Position numbers and translations under genes: made by a program. The notes under the pieces were generated by a model. It saw only the letters and a program-made list of their open reading frames with translations. It did not search any database and was not told the origin of the DNA. Shown one piece after another: positions 8,661-20,944 of a stretch of 64,000 bases of DNA; positions within the stretch are counted from its first letter, which is position 1, and each line of letters begins with the position of its first letter. The stretch comes from Clusia tigrina. Taxonomy: Eukaryota > Arthropoda > Insecta > Diptera > Clusiidae. The stretch spans positions 344,021,131-344,085,130 of the forward strand of contig OV050030.1 in assembly GCA_920105625.2 (NCBI GenBank), written 5' to 3'.

Positions 8661-10658
8661 TTATTTCTCAACATAGTCTACTTTTACTTCGACACACTTA
8701 ATAAGACGATATTCCAACTTTTTTATACCATCTGAATAATACGATTTCGGGAACCCCTCAAAATTCGCGTTTGTTTCGGTAATCACTTCTTCGTTTGAGA
8801 TAAATCTTTTTCCTGCGAGCCATTTTTTCAAGTTTGGAAACAGGAAAAAGTCACTAGGAGCTAAATCTGGACTATAAGGTGGATGATTAACCAATTCGAA
8901 GTGTATTTCACGCAATTTTAGCGTCATATCTAATGCTGTGTGAACCGGTGCGTAGTCTTGAAGAAAGAACATTTTTTTCTTCTTTAAATGTGGTCGTTTT
9001 TCCTTGATTGCATCAATCAATTGATCCAATAATGCACGATAATACTTTCCTGTGATTGTGGATCCTTTTTCAAGATAATCGATGAGCAATATTCCGTGAG
9101 CATCCCAAAATACAGTGGCCATAATCTTGCCAGCCGATTTCACTGCCTTCGCCTTCTTCGGAGCACTTCCACTAGCTTCCACCCACTGTTTCGATTGATT
9201 TTTGGTTTCAGGTGTGTAGTGGTGGACCCACGTTTCATCAACAGTTATTAATCGACGCCAAAAATCAACGGGATTACGCTTTATCATTTCCAAACACCGC
9301 TGCACAGTGTGACTTTTTTAACTTTTAGAATGCCAAAAGTAAAAAAAAAAATGTTCTCCGATCGCAATAATTTTTTGATATGCAATAGACGAATATGCAA
9401 CTGTTACGAATATGAACTCAAAAGAAAACAAAAAAACAACAATTAACAGGATAACTGTTATCGAACCTGTCTCACTGTGACAAGTGCAGAAACTCATTTC
9501 GCAATCTGCACTTTTTGGTGAACTTTGCGGTGGCATAACTTTTTTTTGCATAAATATTTTTTGATTTTATTTTAATTGGATATTTTGTAACAACACTGGT
9601 ATGTTCCTTAAGCTTAAGTATTATCTTCTAAATTTTGATCCATTAAAATAGGCAATCACTAAAAATTGAGTGATTCTAGAAAAAACAAAATTTTTCAATA
9701 GAGCAAAACTTACATAATTCTATAGAATTCTATATGATGCTCATAACCAAATTAATAGGAAATATGCCTAGTTTCAAATTCAATAATCAGTTTTTGCTCG
9801 AATTATTTTCATCGCTAATCAAACATGCCACTTTCTTGAAACGCAATCTTTGAAGTTTGGCTTATTATCCGAACCAAAATATGTGGAAAATATTGACTCC
9901 GACTAATTTTTTATTTATTTTAGTATCTCTTTTTTCATTATAATATGTATTTCAAATTTGTTTAAAAAAATGTATGTTAATTTAAACATCGCAAAAAACA
10001 TTGATAATACAATGTTTTTTGCGATAATACAATGTTTTTTGCGATGTTTATATATCGCATACATATCGAATATATATAAGCCTCTATATTAAGTTACGAA
10101 ACATAGCGTTCTCAGCGAAAAATCCCATTGATCTCAATGCTTGTTTTCAAGTTGATTTCATCTTCTAAATTTTTTCTGTTCTATACAAAGTCGTATTATT
10201 TTTGCAAAATTTCATTGCCATACATATTTTTTTTTGGTTGTTAGGAGTTTTTGCATCCTAAAAATGATAAAAGTCACACTGTGCGCTGTGAAATAGTCTG
10301 TCGAACTCGTTTTTGTTCGACACTGAGCAAACGCGGCACCCATCTTGCCGATAGCTTTTTCATATGCAAATGTTCATGCAAAATGTTGAACACACGTTCA
10401 TATGATATGTTTACCATTTCAACAATCTCACGAAACTTGACTCGGCGATCATTCATAACGATATCGAGGATTTTCTTGATATATTCTTCAGTAACCACCT
10501 CTTTTGGCCTTCCTGCTGATGGTATTGTTGCAGTGCTTGTTCGGCCTCGAAGGAGCAGACTCACCGTAATGTTTATCGAGCTTTTCTTTTGTCTCTTTCG
10601 CCGTTTTCCCTGTCAAATAATAGTGTTTAATCACTGCACGAAATTCGCTTTTTTCCAT
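8661..10658 (-). pseudogene. mariner transposase (DD34D type), split and mutated
   Basis: Minus strand. A start at 10658 opens with MEKSEFRAVIKHYYLTGK; a frameshift and a deletion of about 15 residues follow near 10560. The helix-turn-helix half runs to 10284 (AGRPKEVVTEEYIKK, HMKKLSARWVPR). The catalytic half runs from 9302 to 8661: first Asp in ITVDETWVHHYTPETK, second in FLQDYAPVHTA, third in PPYSPDLAPSDFFLF, with WVPR and YSPDLAP diagnostic for mariner. The usual Asn after the second Asp is Tyr here. The reading frame is restored exactly (Gln-Arg-Cys-Leu) if the internal insertion and one copy of its target duplication are removed. No activity is expected. Confidence 0.93.
9303..10283. 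mobile_element. non-autonomous Transib-like DNA transposon (981 bp)
   Basis: Termini are inverted: CACAGTGTGACTTTT at 9303 and AAAAGTCACACTGTG ending at 10283. Both sides carry the 5-bp duplication CGCTG (9298-9302, 10284-10288). A GC-rich 5-bp duplication and a CACAGTG end are features described for the Transib superfamily, the relatives of RAG1, whose recombination-signal heptamer is CACAGTG. No transposase is encoded. Internally a perfect 21-bp inverted repeat (9983-10003 with 10030-10050) encloses a short direct repeat. Superfamily assignment rests on ends and duplication length only. Confidence 0.7.
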
Positions 10659-10835
10659 TTTTCAAGAAACACAAAAGTTGCTTACTTCAAACGACTACAA
10701 CAAATAAACTAATCGATGAATTTGGGTGAAATTTTAACAGCTGACGTTTGACAGATGCAATTTCTAAAAAAAAAAATGTTTAAGTTTGTGCTGCCATCGA
10801 GCGCTAGGTAGCTTCAATATCAATCCGCCCTCGTA

Positions 10836-11631
10836 TATTTTCATGACATTAATATGCGGTAAAGATAGACCAGAATGCGAAAACAATTTAACTAAAGTTC
10901 TAAATAAATTAAAGAAACACAATGTTCACGCAATAATGAAGATAAATGTATATTTTTTGCAGAAGAATTTTCAAATTTAGGGTACAAAGTAATCAAAGAT
11001 GGTATAAGACCATGTGAAGACAAGAAGACAAGGCAGTATTGGAAGCTCCAAAACCACAAAATAAGATTCAGTTTATGTATGATAAATTATTATCATAAAT
11101 GCATACAAAATTTTTCAGGACACTTAGCGGATTTATATAAATTGATCCGGAAAAACTCAAATTGGGAATAGAATGCGGAATATACTTTGTGCTTTTAAAG
11201 GAGCAAACAATTATTAGCAAATATTAATTTGCTAACACATTATGATACAGTAAAACCAATTATTTTATCCTGTGACGCTAGTCCGTATGGAGTTGGGGAA
11301 GTATCAGCTGCAAAGCAAAAATATTCCCAACTTCATAGAGAGAAGCCTTGGCAATCATTTTCACTATAAAGAAATTCCTTAGGTTTGTATATGGCCAGGC
11401 GTTCACCATTCATACAGACTATCAACCACTCAGCGCCATTTTCGGCACAAATAAAAATAACAGCGGTTGCTGGAAATAGGTTACAGCTTGGGGCCATATT
11501 TTTATCAATGTACGAATTCGAAATTCGATATAAGAAGGGATCAGATATGGGACATGCAGATGGACTATCTTGACTGCCACTCAAAGGAGAGACAGGTGTT
11601 AAAGAATTAAGTATTAACAACATAAAAATAA
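10836..11631 (+). pseudogene. gypsy A, part 1: Ty3-type RT and RNase H remnant
   Basis: Degenerate but recognisable. Just right of mariner the frame reads GKDRPECENNLTKVLNKLKK, the segment following the RT catalytic box of Ty3/gypsy elements. RNase H remains follow: LTHYDTVKPIILSCDASPYG near 11230-11290 and, after frame breaks, the stretch that normally holds the last Asp, IRYKKGSDMGHADGLS near 11520-11570. Stops and frameshifts are frequent. The sequence resumes as integrase at 16651, so this and part 2 were one element before LOA2 inserted. The RT fingers and palm are missing to the left. Confidence 0.85.
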
Positions 11632-12037
11632 GTCGTTGTGTCGGCAGTTACTCAAGGGGACTAACATGTATTTGAGTACATGCCGTAATTGAGTTCTGTC
11701 GGAAGTTGGGTCTATTACCTCCACGTGGTAACGGCTGGTAACAATTGTGCACAGGGTGTGATCCATTCCTGATAATGGATCCTACAGCGTATCCAGTGTA
11801 CGGTTGGCTAAGATAGGTCGGGCGGAGGGAATAAACCCTGGTAAAAAATCCCCCTAACTAAAGGTGTTATGCGACCTGTGCCTATTGGTTGGTTTGCAGC
11901 CAGGGGGTAATACCGGCTGTATTCCTACGGAGCTACCTCGATACCGGGCCACCTCGAGGTATATTCACGAACTTGACATGGTATGGGGCGCTGCCACGGT
12001 CGACCACTATGCTTCCCCTTAAAAATTGAAGATCACC

Positions 12038-13415
12038 ATGTCTGCAACGGTGGACGGTGATCGTAAGAACAAAATGAATCACAAAAAACAAATAAATACA
12101 ATTTCTTTGGACAAGCAGTCCCTAAATGCAACGGGTGCTATTGCCTCCATTTCTGAATCTGGCTCAGGTCAGAAAAATATTCGTACGGCGGAAACTGGGG
12201 ATACAGAACCTAATGGAAGTGACGGTACTAATAAGCCAAGTACGGCTGGACCATCTCGTACGGCGGAAGCTGGCACCGGGGACAAACCTGGTTCCAGTGG
12301 AAGTGACAGTACAAAAAAGAGACATTGCATACGGCGGATACCGGGATTGGCCCGGTGCATCCAAGTCTAAAACGACTAAGGTCTCCTCGGTGGTAAAGCC
12401 TACACGGCTTAACTACAAGGAGAGACAAGGCAGCGCTTGAAGTTGCTGGAACGTGTCAGAAGTGTTCCGGAGGGCGAGAGGTCAGAAAACCAAAAGTCCT
12501 CCGTCCTCCATTAGCTGGGCAAAAAGGGTTACCGAGGGACTATCAGAGTTTCCGAAACCGAACCCGCCGCCAAAACGTCAGCTGTCGGACGACCCGCCCA
12601 GAAACCCCAGCAGCATCAAGAGGCCAAGACGTCATGAGACTACTCCCGCACCAAAACCCTTCAGCGAAGCTGTGCGAGGTTAACAACTATGGGCCGTTGT
12701 GGACAGAAGCAACATTGATGGCACAATTTCTGTTGATAAATGGAAGAAAATTGAAGCTAGGCTCTCGAGCACTTTCTTCCAGATTTTGAAGGAAAATCCT
12801 GGCCCAGCTCCTTTTTGTCGCGATTGTGGATGGCATCAGAACCACGTAAAGCTCTTCGCATGTGCCGATCAGGGATCAACTGATCTGTACAAAATAGCCA
12901 TCTCCATAATCGGTGAAGTTTGGTCTGGGTCTAAGCTCGAGGTAATCTCGAGGGAAGATATCCCGAACCTGCCAAGAGCAGGAGTCTGGATACCAGCTGA
13001 ACTATCTGACTCTAAAATGGTTCTGGAGATGTTACGGGTATGTAATCCGGAACTCCCGACATCATCGTGGAAGGTCACGAAACTGGAGGAGCCAAAAGGT
13101 GAGTACCACAGTGCTACCTTGGTGGTGAGCACGGACTCGTTGGAATCTCTTTCGCGATCCGATGGTGTCGTGAGCTATGGATTCTCGTCCATTACACTAA
13201 GGGTCTACAAAAAGGACGTGAACGTCTCCAATGCAATGGGCCATGTTGGAGTTGTGGTAGACCCTGACGCCTCATCTCAGCTCGAAGAAGAGGCAAACAC
13301 CACTTCTGCTGGTGGAGATGGAAGGTCAGTGGTGGAACCTGGCTCTGGTTCCGGCAAAGCGGTTGCGCTAAGCAGGGCATCATCCGATGGCAGTGTCTGT
13401 TCCTTATTGGATTGA
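12038..13415 (+). pseudogene. LOA2 ORF1, gag-like, frameshifted
   Basis: The ATG at 12038 (ACCATG context) opens a Ser/Thr/Gly-rich N-terminus. The frame breaks near 12370-12450 and again near 12690. The C-terminal piece, open from about 12699 to 13415, contains PNLPRAGVWIPAEL, CNPELPTSSWKVTKLEEP and a following beta-rich segment, matching the DUF4780-like domain also seen in LOA1 and LOA3. No zinc knuckle is seen. The gap to ORF2 is about 75 bases. Confidence 0.75.
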
Positions 13416-13490
13416 CTGACGAGGAGGAGCTACTGGCATCGGACGAAGAAGATACTGATAAGACGGTGGTGGAGGTGGAGACCAGTAACC

Positions 13491-16400
13491 ATGATGTTAC
13501 GGGTACTTCAGATTAATCTACACCACTCAAAGGTTGCGTCCGCCAATCTTATACTCCATCTGTCAAAGGAAAGATAACATATTTTCCTGATACAAGAATG
13601 GATTGTACATGGTCTAGTGTGCGGACTAGGGACTCCAAAATAAAAACTGATGTATACACGCAATACAGGTAAACCTAGAACGTGTGTACTAATACGTAGA
13701 GCGAGAAATGCTTTTATGCTCTCTAATTACAGCGATGCCGATCAAACGACTACCAGCCTGGAGTCGGCTGACGAGCGGATATGGCTATCGTCATGCTACC
13801 TGACCCACGATCACGAAGAGCTACCAAGATCAATTTTTAAGGATCTGGTGGCGCACTCGCGAAGGCTAGGCGCAAAAATGATAATTGGTGTGGACATAAA
13901 GGCTCATCACATCGTGTGGGGTAGCACGGACACTAATATGAGGGGTGAGTGCCTTTTTGATTATTTGCTTGGAACTAGCCTGCAAATCTGTAATAGGGGT
14001 ATTAAACCTACATTTGTCATAAGCAATAGGCAGGAGGTAATAGACTCCACCTTTGCCTCTGACTCTGTTGTAGGAAGAATAAGGGAGTGGGTGGTGTTAG
14101 AAGAACACTCATTCTCTGACCACAGATACATCTCGTTTGAGATTAAGAAAACTCTACCTAAACCTAAGCCTGGTAGAAATGTCAGGAAAACAGACTGGGA
14201 TAAATATGTAGATCTAGTTGGGAATACCTTAAATGTCTGTCCATCTAGCAAACCAAGAAGCATAGAAGGGATAGAGGAAATGGTAGGCTCTGTTACTGAG
14301 ACTCTGAACGCGGCCTTGGCAGAAGCCTGTCCACTAAGGAAGTTGAGGGGAAAGCCGAAACCTCGGTGGTGGACGGAAGAGCTAAGCAAGCTTCGGGTAG
14401 ACAGTAGGATGCTCTATCTGAGGATCGACTCTTATGGGCTATTGAAAGTTTTAAGAGCTTTAAGTTCCGAAGGCTGAAAAAAGCTCACATACTTATCCAA
14501 GGGACTTAAGACCGATATCTCCTCATCTTTTCTTTTGAAGACTTTAGAGAGAGTGATAGAAATCCAATTAAGCTTAACTTTAGACAAGAATCTAATCTCA
14601 TCGGCTCAACATGCCTATACAAAGGAGAAATCTGTGGAGACAGCTCTACATAACCTTATTTCCATTGCAGAAGGGTCATTGCATAAGCAGGAATTTACCC
14701 TGGCTGCCTTTCTTGATATTGAGGGGGCCTTTAATAATGTCAAAGGGGAGGCCATCACTGCATCACTTACTGAACTTTGTTGTGGAAACGGGCCTGGTAG
14801 GCCTCATTGGTAAAATGCTGAATAGCAGAATCATTGAGGCGAATCTAAGAGAATCGGTCCAACGTAAGTTCGTGAGCAGGGGTACACCTCAGGGAGGTGT
14901 ACACTCACATTTTCTATGGAACACAGTTGTTAACAAACTTTGCTATCTCTGGAAAATTCACATCTATACTGAGAGATTTGTTGCAAAATGGTATAGATAT
15001 TCTTTCAATGTGGGCGGAGGACTGTGGCTTTGGAGTAAATCCGGATAAGACTAAGGTCATTCTGTTTACTAGGAAACATAAAATCCCTCAATTAGACCCA
15101 ATTACTCTTAAAGGAAAATATCTAGGGATTTCAGAAGAGACGAAGTACTTGAGTGTTATAATAGATAGAAAGCTTACTTGGAAGTCAAACACCATAGAAA
15201 GAGCTAGGATAGCTGGGGTGGCTGTTTATGCCTGCAAAAGAGCTATAGGTAAAACCTGGGGAATTAAGCCCAGGGTAGCTCACTGGCTTTACACTGCGGT
15301 TGTCAGGCCGATTCTCCTATATGGAAATGTGGTCTGGTGGTCTGGTGGACTGCAATGCAGAAAAGGACCTACCACGAAACACTCGGTAAGGCACAGAAAT
15401 CAGCAGAATTAGCAATAAGTGCCACCATGAAAACCACGCCAACCTTGGCATAGGATATCATACTACATCTGCCACCCTTAGATCTCTTCTGCAAATATTT
15501 AGCGGCATGCTCCGCCATTCGGCTCAAGGCGAGCTCACAATGGAAAGCTGTTCCGTATGGACATGCGACCATATTAGAATCCTACACGGACATACCCAGT
15601 GATATTGATTACCTTCCTTCTTCCCTCTGCTTGGAAAGGAATTTTTGGGTTAGGATTCCTTCCAGAGAGGAATGGCTCGAGGGGGATCCATCGCCAGATA
15701 CTCCCATCAAGATATACATAGACGGATCAAAAATGAATACCGGTGTAGGATCAGGAGTCTATTGCGAAATGCCCTCAAGCAGTGAATCCATCAAACTGAT
15801 GGATCACTGCAGTGTTTTGCAAGCGGAAATAACCACTATTCACGAAGCCTTGAATTGGCTGAGGATAAACGAGGTAACCGTCAAGGATATCTGCATTTTA
15901 TCAGACAGCCAAGCTGCACTAAGGGCTTTGAATGCATTCCAAATAACATCGAGGAGTGTCTTAGACTGTAGCCGATCTCTAAATGAGATGGCTAATAAAT
16001 TCCATATTCATTTGTGCTTGGTGCCAGGACATAGGGATATACCAGGGAACTGCAAGGCTGATCAACTTGCGAGAGATGGCACTTGTATGCGAAATGTCGG
16101 TAGGCATATAGGTGTACCTCTCGCGACTTGTAAGCTTCTCATAAGAGAGACACTAATTAATTCTACCAATCAAAGGTGGATATGTGCCACTACCAGTGAA
16201 TTCGCCAGGCAAACATGGCCGAGGCTAAATCTGCGTCTATCTAGGAGTATCATTCGACTCAATAGACAACAAATTAGGACTTTAATAGGAGCCCTCACGG
16301 GACATTGTCTAATAGGAAATCATGCAATAAGAATGGGAGTTTATACACATGATTTCTGCCGCAGCTGCAGGAACGAGGAGGAGCTGGAGACGGTCCAGCA

Positions 16401-16556
16401 TCTCTTCTGTACATGTCCAGCTTTTGCCAAAGTAGGGAGCGTTTGCTAGGATCCCACTTCTTAGCAAGTATAGATGGTCTATGTAAGTCAGGTGTTAACA
16501 ACCTTCTTCGCTTTGTAAAAGGCTCAGGGTGGTTCAATCTGGAGGGGGAAGCGTAG
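13491..16556 (+). pseudogene. LOA2 ORF2: endonuclease-RT-RNase H, internally deleted
   Basis: It starts at ATGATG (13491) with RVLQINLHHSKVA, the canonical endonuclease start. The domain continues with GVDIKAHHIVWGS and EEHSFSDHRYISFE. Around 14450-14490 roughly 250 codons (linker and N-terminal RT) are missing and the frame jumps straight to LLKTLERVIEIQL. The catalytic YADD segment is also lost, near 14950. RNase H is well kept: IYIDGSKMNTGVGSG, LQAEITTIHEAL, LSDSQAALRAL and KADQLARDG. The zinc motif is CRSCRNEEELETVQHLFCTC. After one more frameshift the tail KGSGWFNLEGEA ends at TAG 16554-16556. It cannot be active. Confidence 0.9.
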
Positions 16557-16650
16557 CCATGCCTCGGGTCCGCTACTCACAACGTACCCAACTGGTGATC
16601 TAAGTGGCATCACTGGTTATTGGTAATGCGGCTGCCCTACCTACCTACCT

Positions 16651-17480
16651 AACACAAAAATAAATAGAATTCCCTTAAGGTTAGATGATGTAAAACGAGC
16701 CACCGAATCAGACAATACTTTGAAGCAGATATACAAAATTGTAAGTCAAGGAACGTGGCCGGCAATTATACCCATAGATTGGAAACCATATTACACAAAG
16801 AGGTACTCGCTGAGTGCCTCCTCTATGGAGACAGAATAGTAATTCCGAAAGTTTTAATAAGACAGGTGTTAGATTTAATTCATGATGGGCATGTGGAATT
16901 TGTAAATCAGTGCGAGGCCTGTAAGGTAACTCAAAACCAATCGAATTCGATATGTTGCATTGGCCATCGACAAGTTACGCTTTTGAAAGAATCCATATTA
17001 ACATTTGCTCACTGGAAAACAAAAATAAACTGGTATTATTTGATGTACACTCGAAATGTATTGAGGCGATACCCATGAAAAGGACGGATGCGAAAGAAGT
17101 ATGTGAAGTGTTCTGGACAACTTTTACTAATTTCGGTTCACCTAAGAGTTTGGTCAGTGACAATGAACCTCCATTTAGTTTCAGACACTTCCTATAATTT
17201 TGCCAACAGTCACCATCATACACCCTCAATCAAATTGTAGCGCATAGAGGGCTGTACAGGATGTGAAGAGAGCGTTACAGAAAACCTTGATCGACAAAAC
17301 AACAAAAGGCTTACCATTTGAACAAAGACTTAAAGAATTTCTAGTTAAATACAGAAACACTCCAACAGCAGTTACAATGAAGACACCGGCAAGTTTAATA
17401 TTCAGATTTTGCTTATCATTTCGCTCCGACTCATAAGTTTGTTCTTGGTGATGGTGATCTGCTTGTTCGGATTTTAAGGC
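16651..17480 (+). pseudogene. gypsy A, part 2: integrase remnant
   Basis: Continuation of the Ty3-type pol. Segments LHKEVLAECLLYGDRIVIP and FVNQCEACKVTQNQSN (the CxxC of the HHCC zinc site) are followed by the core with FDVHSKCIEAIPMKRTDAKE and SPKSLVSDNEPPFSF (second catalytic Asp). Later, AVQDVKRALQKTLIDK and FLVKYRNTPTAVTMKTPASL cover the region of the third catalytic residue, with frame changes between. The element dies out near 17480. Confidence 0.82.
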
Positions 17481-18191
17481 ATCAAGAGATTCTGCTTCTG
17501 TAACTGCTATTTTGGCCTTGAACATGTCACATTTGTGACAATTGGTAAGTTGGGCTTTTTGAATTTCAAATTTAAAATCTGAGAAAATATTGAAAGTGAA
17601 GAATGAATGAATGAAGAAAGAATGGTTGAAAGTGAAATAGAGTAATCATGATTTTCGCAATAAAGCCTGTAAAGCTGAACAACTGACAAATCGCCGGACA
17701 AATATCTCTTTAATGTGTCACGTGTTTTGAATCAAACTCACAATGTCCACTAAACCTCCTCAGTATCCCTAAGATTTTATTATTAATAAATTAATAAACG
17801 TGCATAGCCCTGCAAAGCCGCACGTATAATTTAATAAAATTATTATTAATAAGTAAAAGTCGATTGCATGCTTTTAGGTAAGCACATTTGAAAATTGAAC
17901 TGCAATGAAATTTCACTATCATGCACGTCCAGCACTTTCCAAAAGTGTGCCAGTCAATAGCCGCTTTGGTAAACAATTGCAGCATGTGCAAACCAACAAG
18001 TAGGGCAATAGACAATTAAAAAACAATAATGATTGTAATAGTATATAAGCAGTGTTTTGATAATAAACAGGAGATTCTAACAATCGAACTCTAGCCAGTA
18101 ACGTCCAACGGGCCAGATACCCGGACGTGGCAAGCACAAATATACCCCAACATTGCGCAGCCGGTAGGAGGACCTCCCGTCCCAGGACCAT
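17481..18191 (+). other. AT-rich stretch with LTR-like signals
   Basis: No gene is seen. TATATAAG at 18042, AATAAA at 18062 and, from 18153, TTGCGCAGCCGGTAGG, which resembles the tRNA-Ser primer-binding site I recall for the 17.6/297 gypsy group. Together they suggest a decayed LTR ending near 18152. No partner LTR was found, so this is tentative. Confidence 0.3.
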
Positions 18192-19420
18192 CTAAAAACA
18201 ATTTCGGAGGAAACGCAGGATTAGTGAAAAAAAAATCCTGAAGCAGGAAAAAGAAATCGGCAACAATAACAGCAGCATCATCAATAACATCAACAAAATG
18301 CCGTAAGCATCAGACATCTGAGCGATGGAGGGTGGAAATAGGAACTCATCTGGCCTGATGCCCCTCCTCGCAAGTTCACACCCCTGAATGAACCTACTGA
18401 CTTCTGATCGTAAGTTTTCTGACGCAGCACCAGTAAACACGGGTACTAACCTGGCCACAGTTTCCGCAATCTCTATCCCCTCTTTCTAACTCGGATTATA
18501 TTAATTTGGCGTCGTTAACTCCTGAGCCTACTTCAAGCTCTATTTCCATCGGTTCTAGAAGGGTTGTGACAAATGACGGATTTAAGTAAACATCTCTCCT
18601 CGTGTGGAAGAATTAGTGATTGCCGAATTGGCACCCTGTTGCTGTCCCTCTTCTATTGAAGTTTTCCTAGTAAACTCTGACGCCACTAATGGAGCAGCAT
18701 TCTTCTGCTCAAATTCTGGACCTTATGGGGATAAAAACACGACCCCGTCTTCAGTAGCCTTGACAAAAATGATGTTTGTTGATCGTCACTCACCACAATT
18801 TTTGGCTTAGTAACCCGATTGGTTCCTTCGGGTGACAAGTACTCCGGGCAGCGCACTTCTAGTGGCAAAGCTAGTTCTGTCTTTGTATGTATTTGAAAAT
18901 TTCATGCCGAGCTTAGTCTTGCTGTCCCTGTCTTAACAGTTGCCCTGATTCTCTTGAGCCCTAGATTTCCCCTCTCCAAATATGATGCGGCTTCCTCGGT
19001 CTCTTGGAGTTACCTAGAAAGCTCTCTAGTTTTATTCTCGAGATATTCTATGTTTGCCTTCAACTCCTCTGTATACTTTCAGGATTGAAAAAATTTGTCT
19101 GCTGTTCGACTCTGAATAGTCTAGTCGCTAATGCTTGGTCTGCCGCTTCTAAAGTCGGCAAGTTCTCACTGTCCTCGCTAATCTCCAGATTGCTCATACA
19201 GCTTCCGAATTGCTCATACAGTTTTTCTGTAAATAGTTTTACTTCCGTCTGTAAATACCTTGTGCTCCGATGAACTGAGACTATCTACTTGGGCTTCCAG
19301 TTCTTCCAGATCAAATTTAAACTTCGTCAACCAGTCCCGTATTAAACCGTTGATTAGAATTAGTGCTAAAAAAAAAAAATAAATGTATTCCGACAAACAA
19401 ACACATTCCTGGCGGTACAA
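18192..19420 (-). pseudogene. possible gag remnant, minus strand
   Basis: Broken minus-strand frames contain peptide stretches with gag-like character: a charged helical piece (FDLEELEAQVDSL, near 19290), SENLPTLEAADQALATRLF near 19170, and VARLVPVFTGAASENLRSEV near 18430, the last resembling a retroviral-type capsid start. Many stops. Order on the minus strand is consistent with one decayed protein. No family is assigned with confidence. Confidence 0.3.
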
Positions 19421-19469
19421 GTTCGCTCATAGATAGTTGCGTGCAACAGCGCAATGGCGCCTGTTTGTT

Positions 19470-19703
19470 GCAAGTTCTTAGACCAGCTGGCTTGGACATA
19501 TCATGCGTATGACGAAGAAGCTCCAACGAAAAAGGACGTTCGAAGCGGAAGCCGCTGGACGAGGATGTAGGGGACGACCATGCCTCCGATGGAAGGTTCA
19601 AGTCGAGGAAATCATAACCACGCTTGGTACAACGGATTGGAGTAGACGCGCGCAAAGCAGAGGCGCCTGGCGAACGCTGTTAAGTTCGGCTGTAACACGA
19701 TAG
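19470..19703 (+). pseudogene. C-terminal tail of a non-LTR reverse transcriptase
   Basis: The frame GHIMRMTKKLQRKR, then RGRPCLRWKVQVEEI and WSRRAQSRGAWRTLL, is the Arg-rich tail that ends many insect RTE-like and related endonuclease-RT proteins. Only this 3' stub is present, as expected of a strongly 5'-truncated copy; no other RT domain is nearby. Confidence 0.6.
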
Positions 19704-20198
19704 TGGGTTGTTTCGCAAATTCTGCGATTAGGCCGCGAAAGTAAGTAAGTTCTAGGAGCATTAGCCTCTATCTCATCTAGACCGATAGTGCGTGGCGAAG
19801 TCACGCCCTATCCGAGGTAACCCTGCTATTTATAAAAGAACACTACGGATCTAGACTGAGGAGTCAATAGGAGGAGGGGAGGCTCTGGAAAACCGGTCTC
19901 TCGTTTTGGACAAGGGGCGCTGCAAGGGGAAACCTAGGAGAGGCGGTTAAGACCCAAACGCTGACTGCGGTCAGTGGGCGAGTGGCTGCTCCTGGAATCA
20001 AACTGAAGCAGACATTCAAGGGGCCCAGCAGCTCAAAGAAGGTTGCTGGAGTAGGTCAGGAGGGTCCGACAAAAAATGTTCGTCCTTCTAAGTAGGCCTA
20101 TTATTATTATAGGAGCGCGACTATGGGCCAAACACGAAGCTTTACTCACGGAGCAACTTACTGAGGAGCAGGTAAAATCGATATAGTGGACAAGGGGG

Positions 20199-20762
20199 GT
20201 GCTATCTGGCTTGGGTAAACCGGCAGGTATAGTCCCAAAGAGGCAACGATTGGGGGAAGAGAAAAGTGGGCGGCCAGAAATACCCGTCTTACAGCGTCGT
20301 TGGCAAAGGTGGGGGGGAGATGCTTGTCATCAGAGACCGAAAAGAGGAAGGGGTTACACCCAAGGAGAAGTGGAGATGGGTGGAGCAAGCGATTGCCGAA
20401 GTCTGCATCCAAGTCTTGGAGGAAAACCTTGGACTGCTGGTTGGCGAGATTTGGCCGGGAGCCAGGCTGCAAGCCGTCAGCAGGGAAGAAGTTCCCAGCA
20501 AACCCAGAGCTTGGCTAAGCCAGCTGAACCGGCAAAGATAGAGGAAATCTTCAGATCTTGTAATAGGGACCTGCCAACCCATAACTGGAAGTTGGGGAAA
20601 CTAGAGGAGCCATTAGAAAGTAGGAGACAAGTGTTGTTGATCCTCAACGCCGAATCCCTCGCCCTACTGCCAGAGAGGAAAGAGGTAGACAGGTCGGGCT
20701 CGTTGAAGCAACGATTCGGATCTACCGCAGCGACGAACAAGCTTTGGAACCGGAGGAGATAG
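20199..20762 (+). pseudogene. LOA3 ORF1 remnant
   Basis: Frames overlap because of indels. The informative part is CNRDLPTHNWKLGKLEEP near 20555-20610, aligned with CNPELPTSSWKVTKLEEP of LOA2 and QNPGINTRLWRVL of LOA1, which places it in the DUF4780-like ORF1 class. The preceding segment (WRWVEQAIAEVCIQVLEE) is a plausible helical lead-in read from another frame. No start codon can be trusted. Confidence 0.65.
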
Positions 20763-20944
20763 TGGGTGACAAAGCTAGCGTGTGTGGCGGTGGTGTAGAA
20801 CGGTTGCCCAGCAGCAAAGGTCGACTGACTCAAAGCAGCTGACCGGGTTCGGGCAACTCTTTGAGGAAGACGACCTCCACGATTATACCGAAGAGGAGGA
20901 GAACGCTGACGTGACGATGGTGGAGGTTAGAAGGACGGATTCCT

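Larger units (their letters stand above)
8595..10833 (-). mobile_element. mariner element interrupted by a Transib-like insertion
   Basis: The ends are perfect 29-bp inverted repeats beginning CGAGGGCGGATTGATATTGA, each flanked by TA (8593-8594 and 10834-10835), the mariner target duplication. Subtracting the 981-bp internal insertion and one 5-bp duplication leaves a ~1.25-kb element, normal for mariner. The right flank is gypsy RT sequence, so mariner probably landed in or at the edge of an older gypsy remnant. Confidence 0.93.
11632..16650 (+). mobile_element. LOA2: LOA-type non-LTR retrotransposon inserted in gypsy A
   Basis: It separates gypsy RNase H from gypsy integrase. Flanks carry a 13-bp near-identical duplication (AACATAAAAATAA at 11619-11631, AACACAAAAATAA at 16651-16663). 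A ~400-base 5' UTR precedes ORF1. The 3' end is not poly(A) but CTACCTACCTACCT. An internal deletion and several frameshifts make it inactive. It is nearly full length at the 5' end, which is unusual for old non-LTR copies. Confidence 0.85.

Noticed and set aside
9318..9551. 77-codon frame inside the Transib-like element as a transposase candidate
   Set aside because: No catalytic motif, composition follows base bias; the element is treated as non-autonomous.
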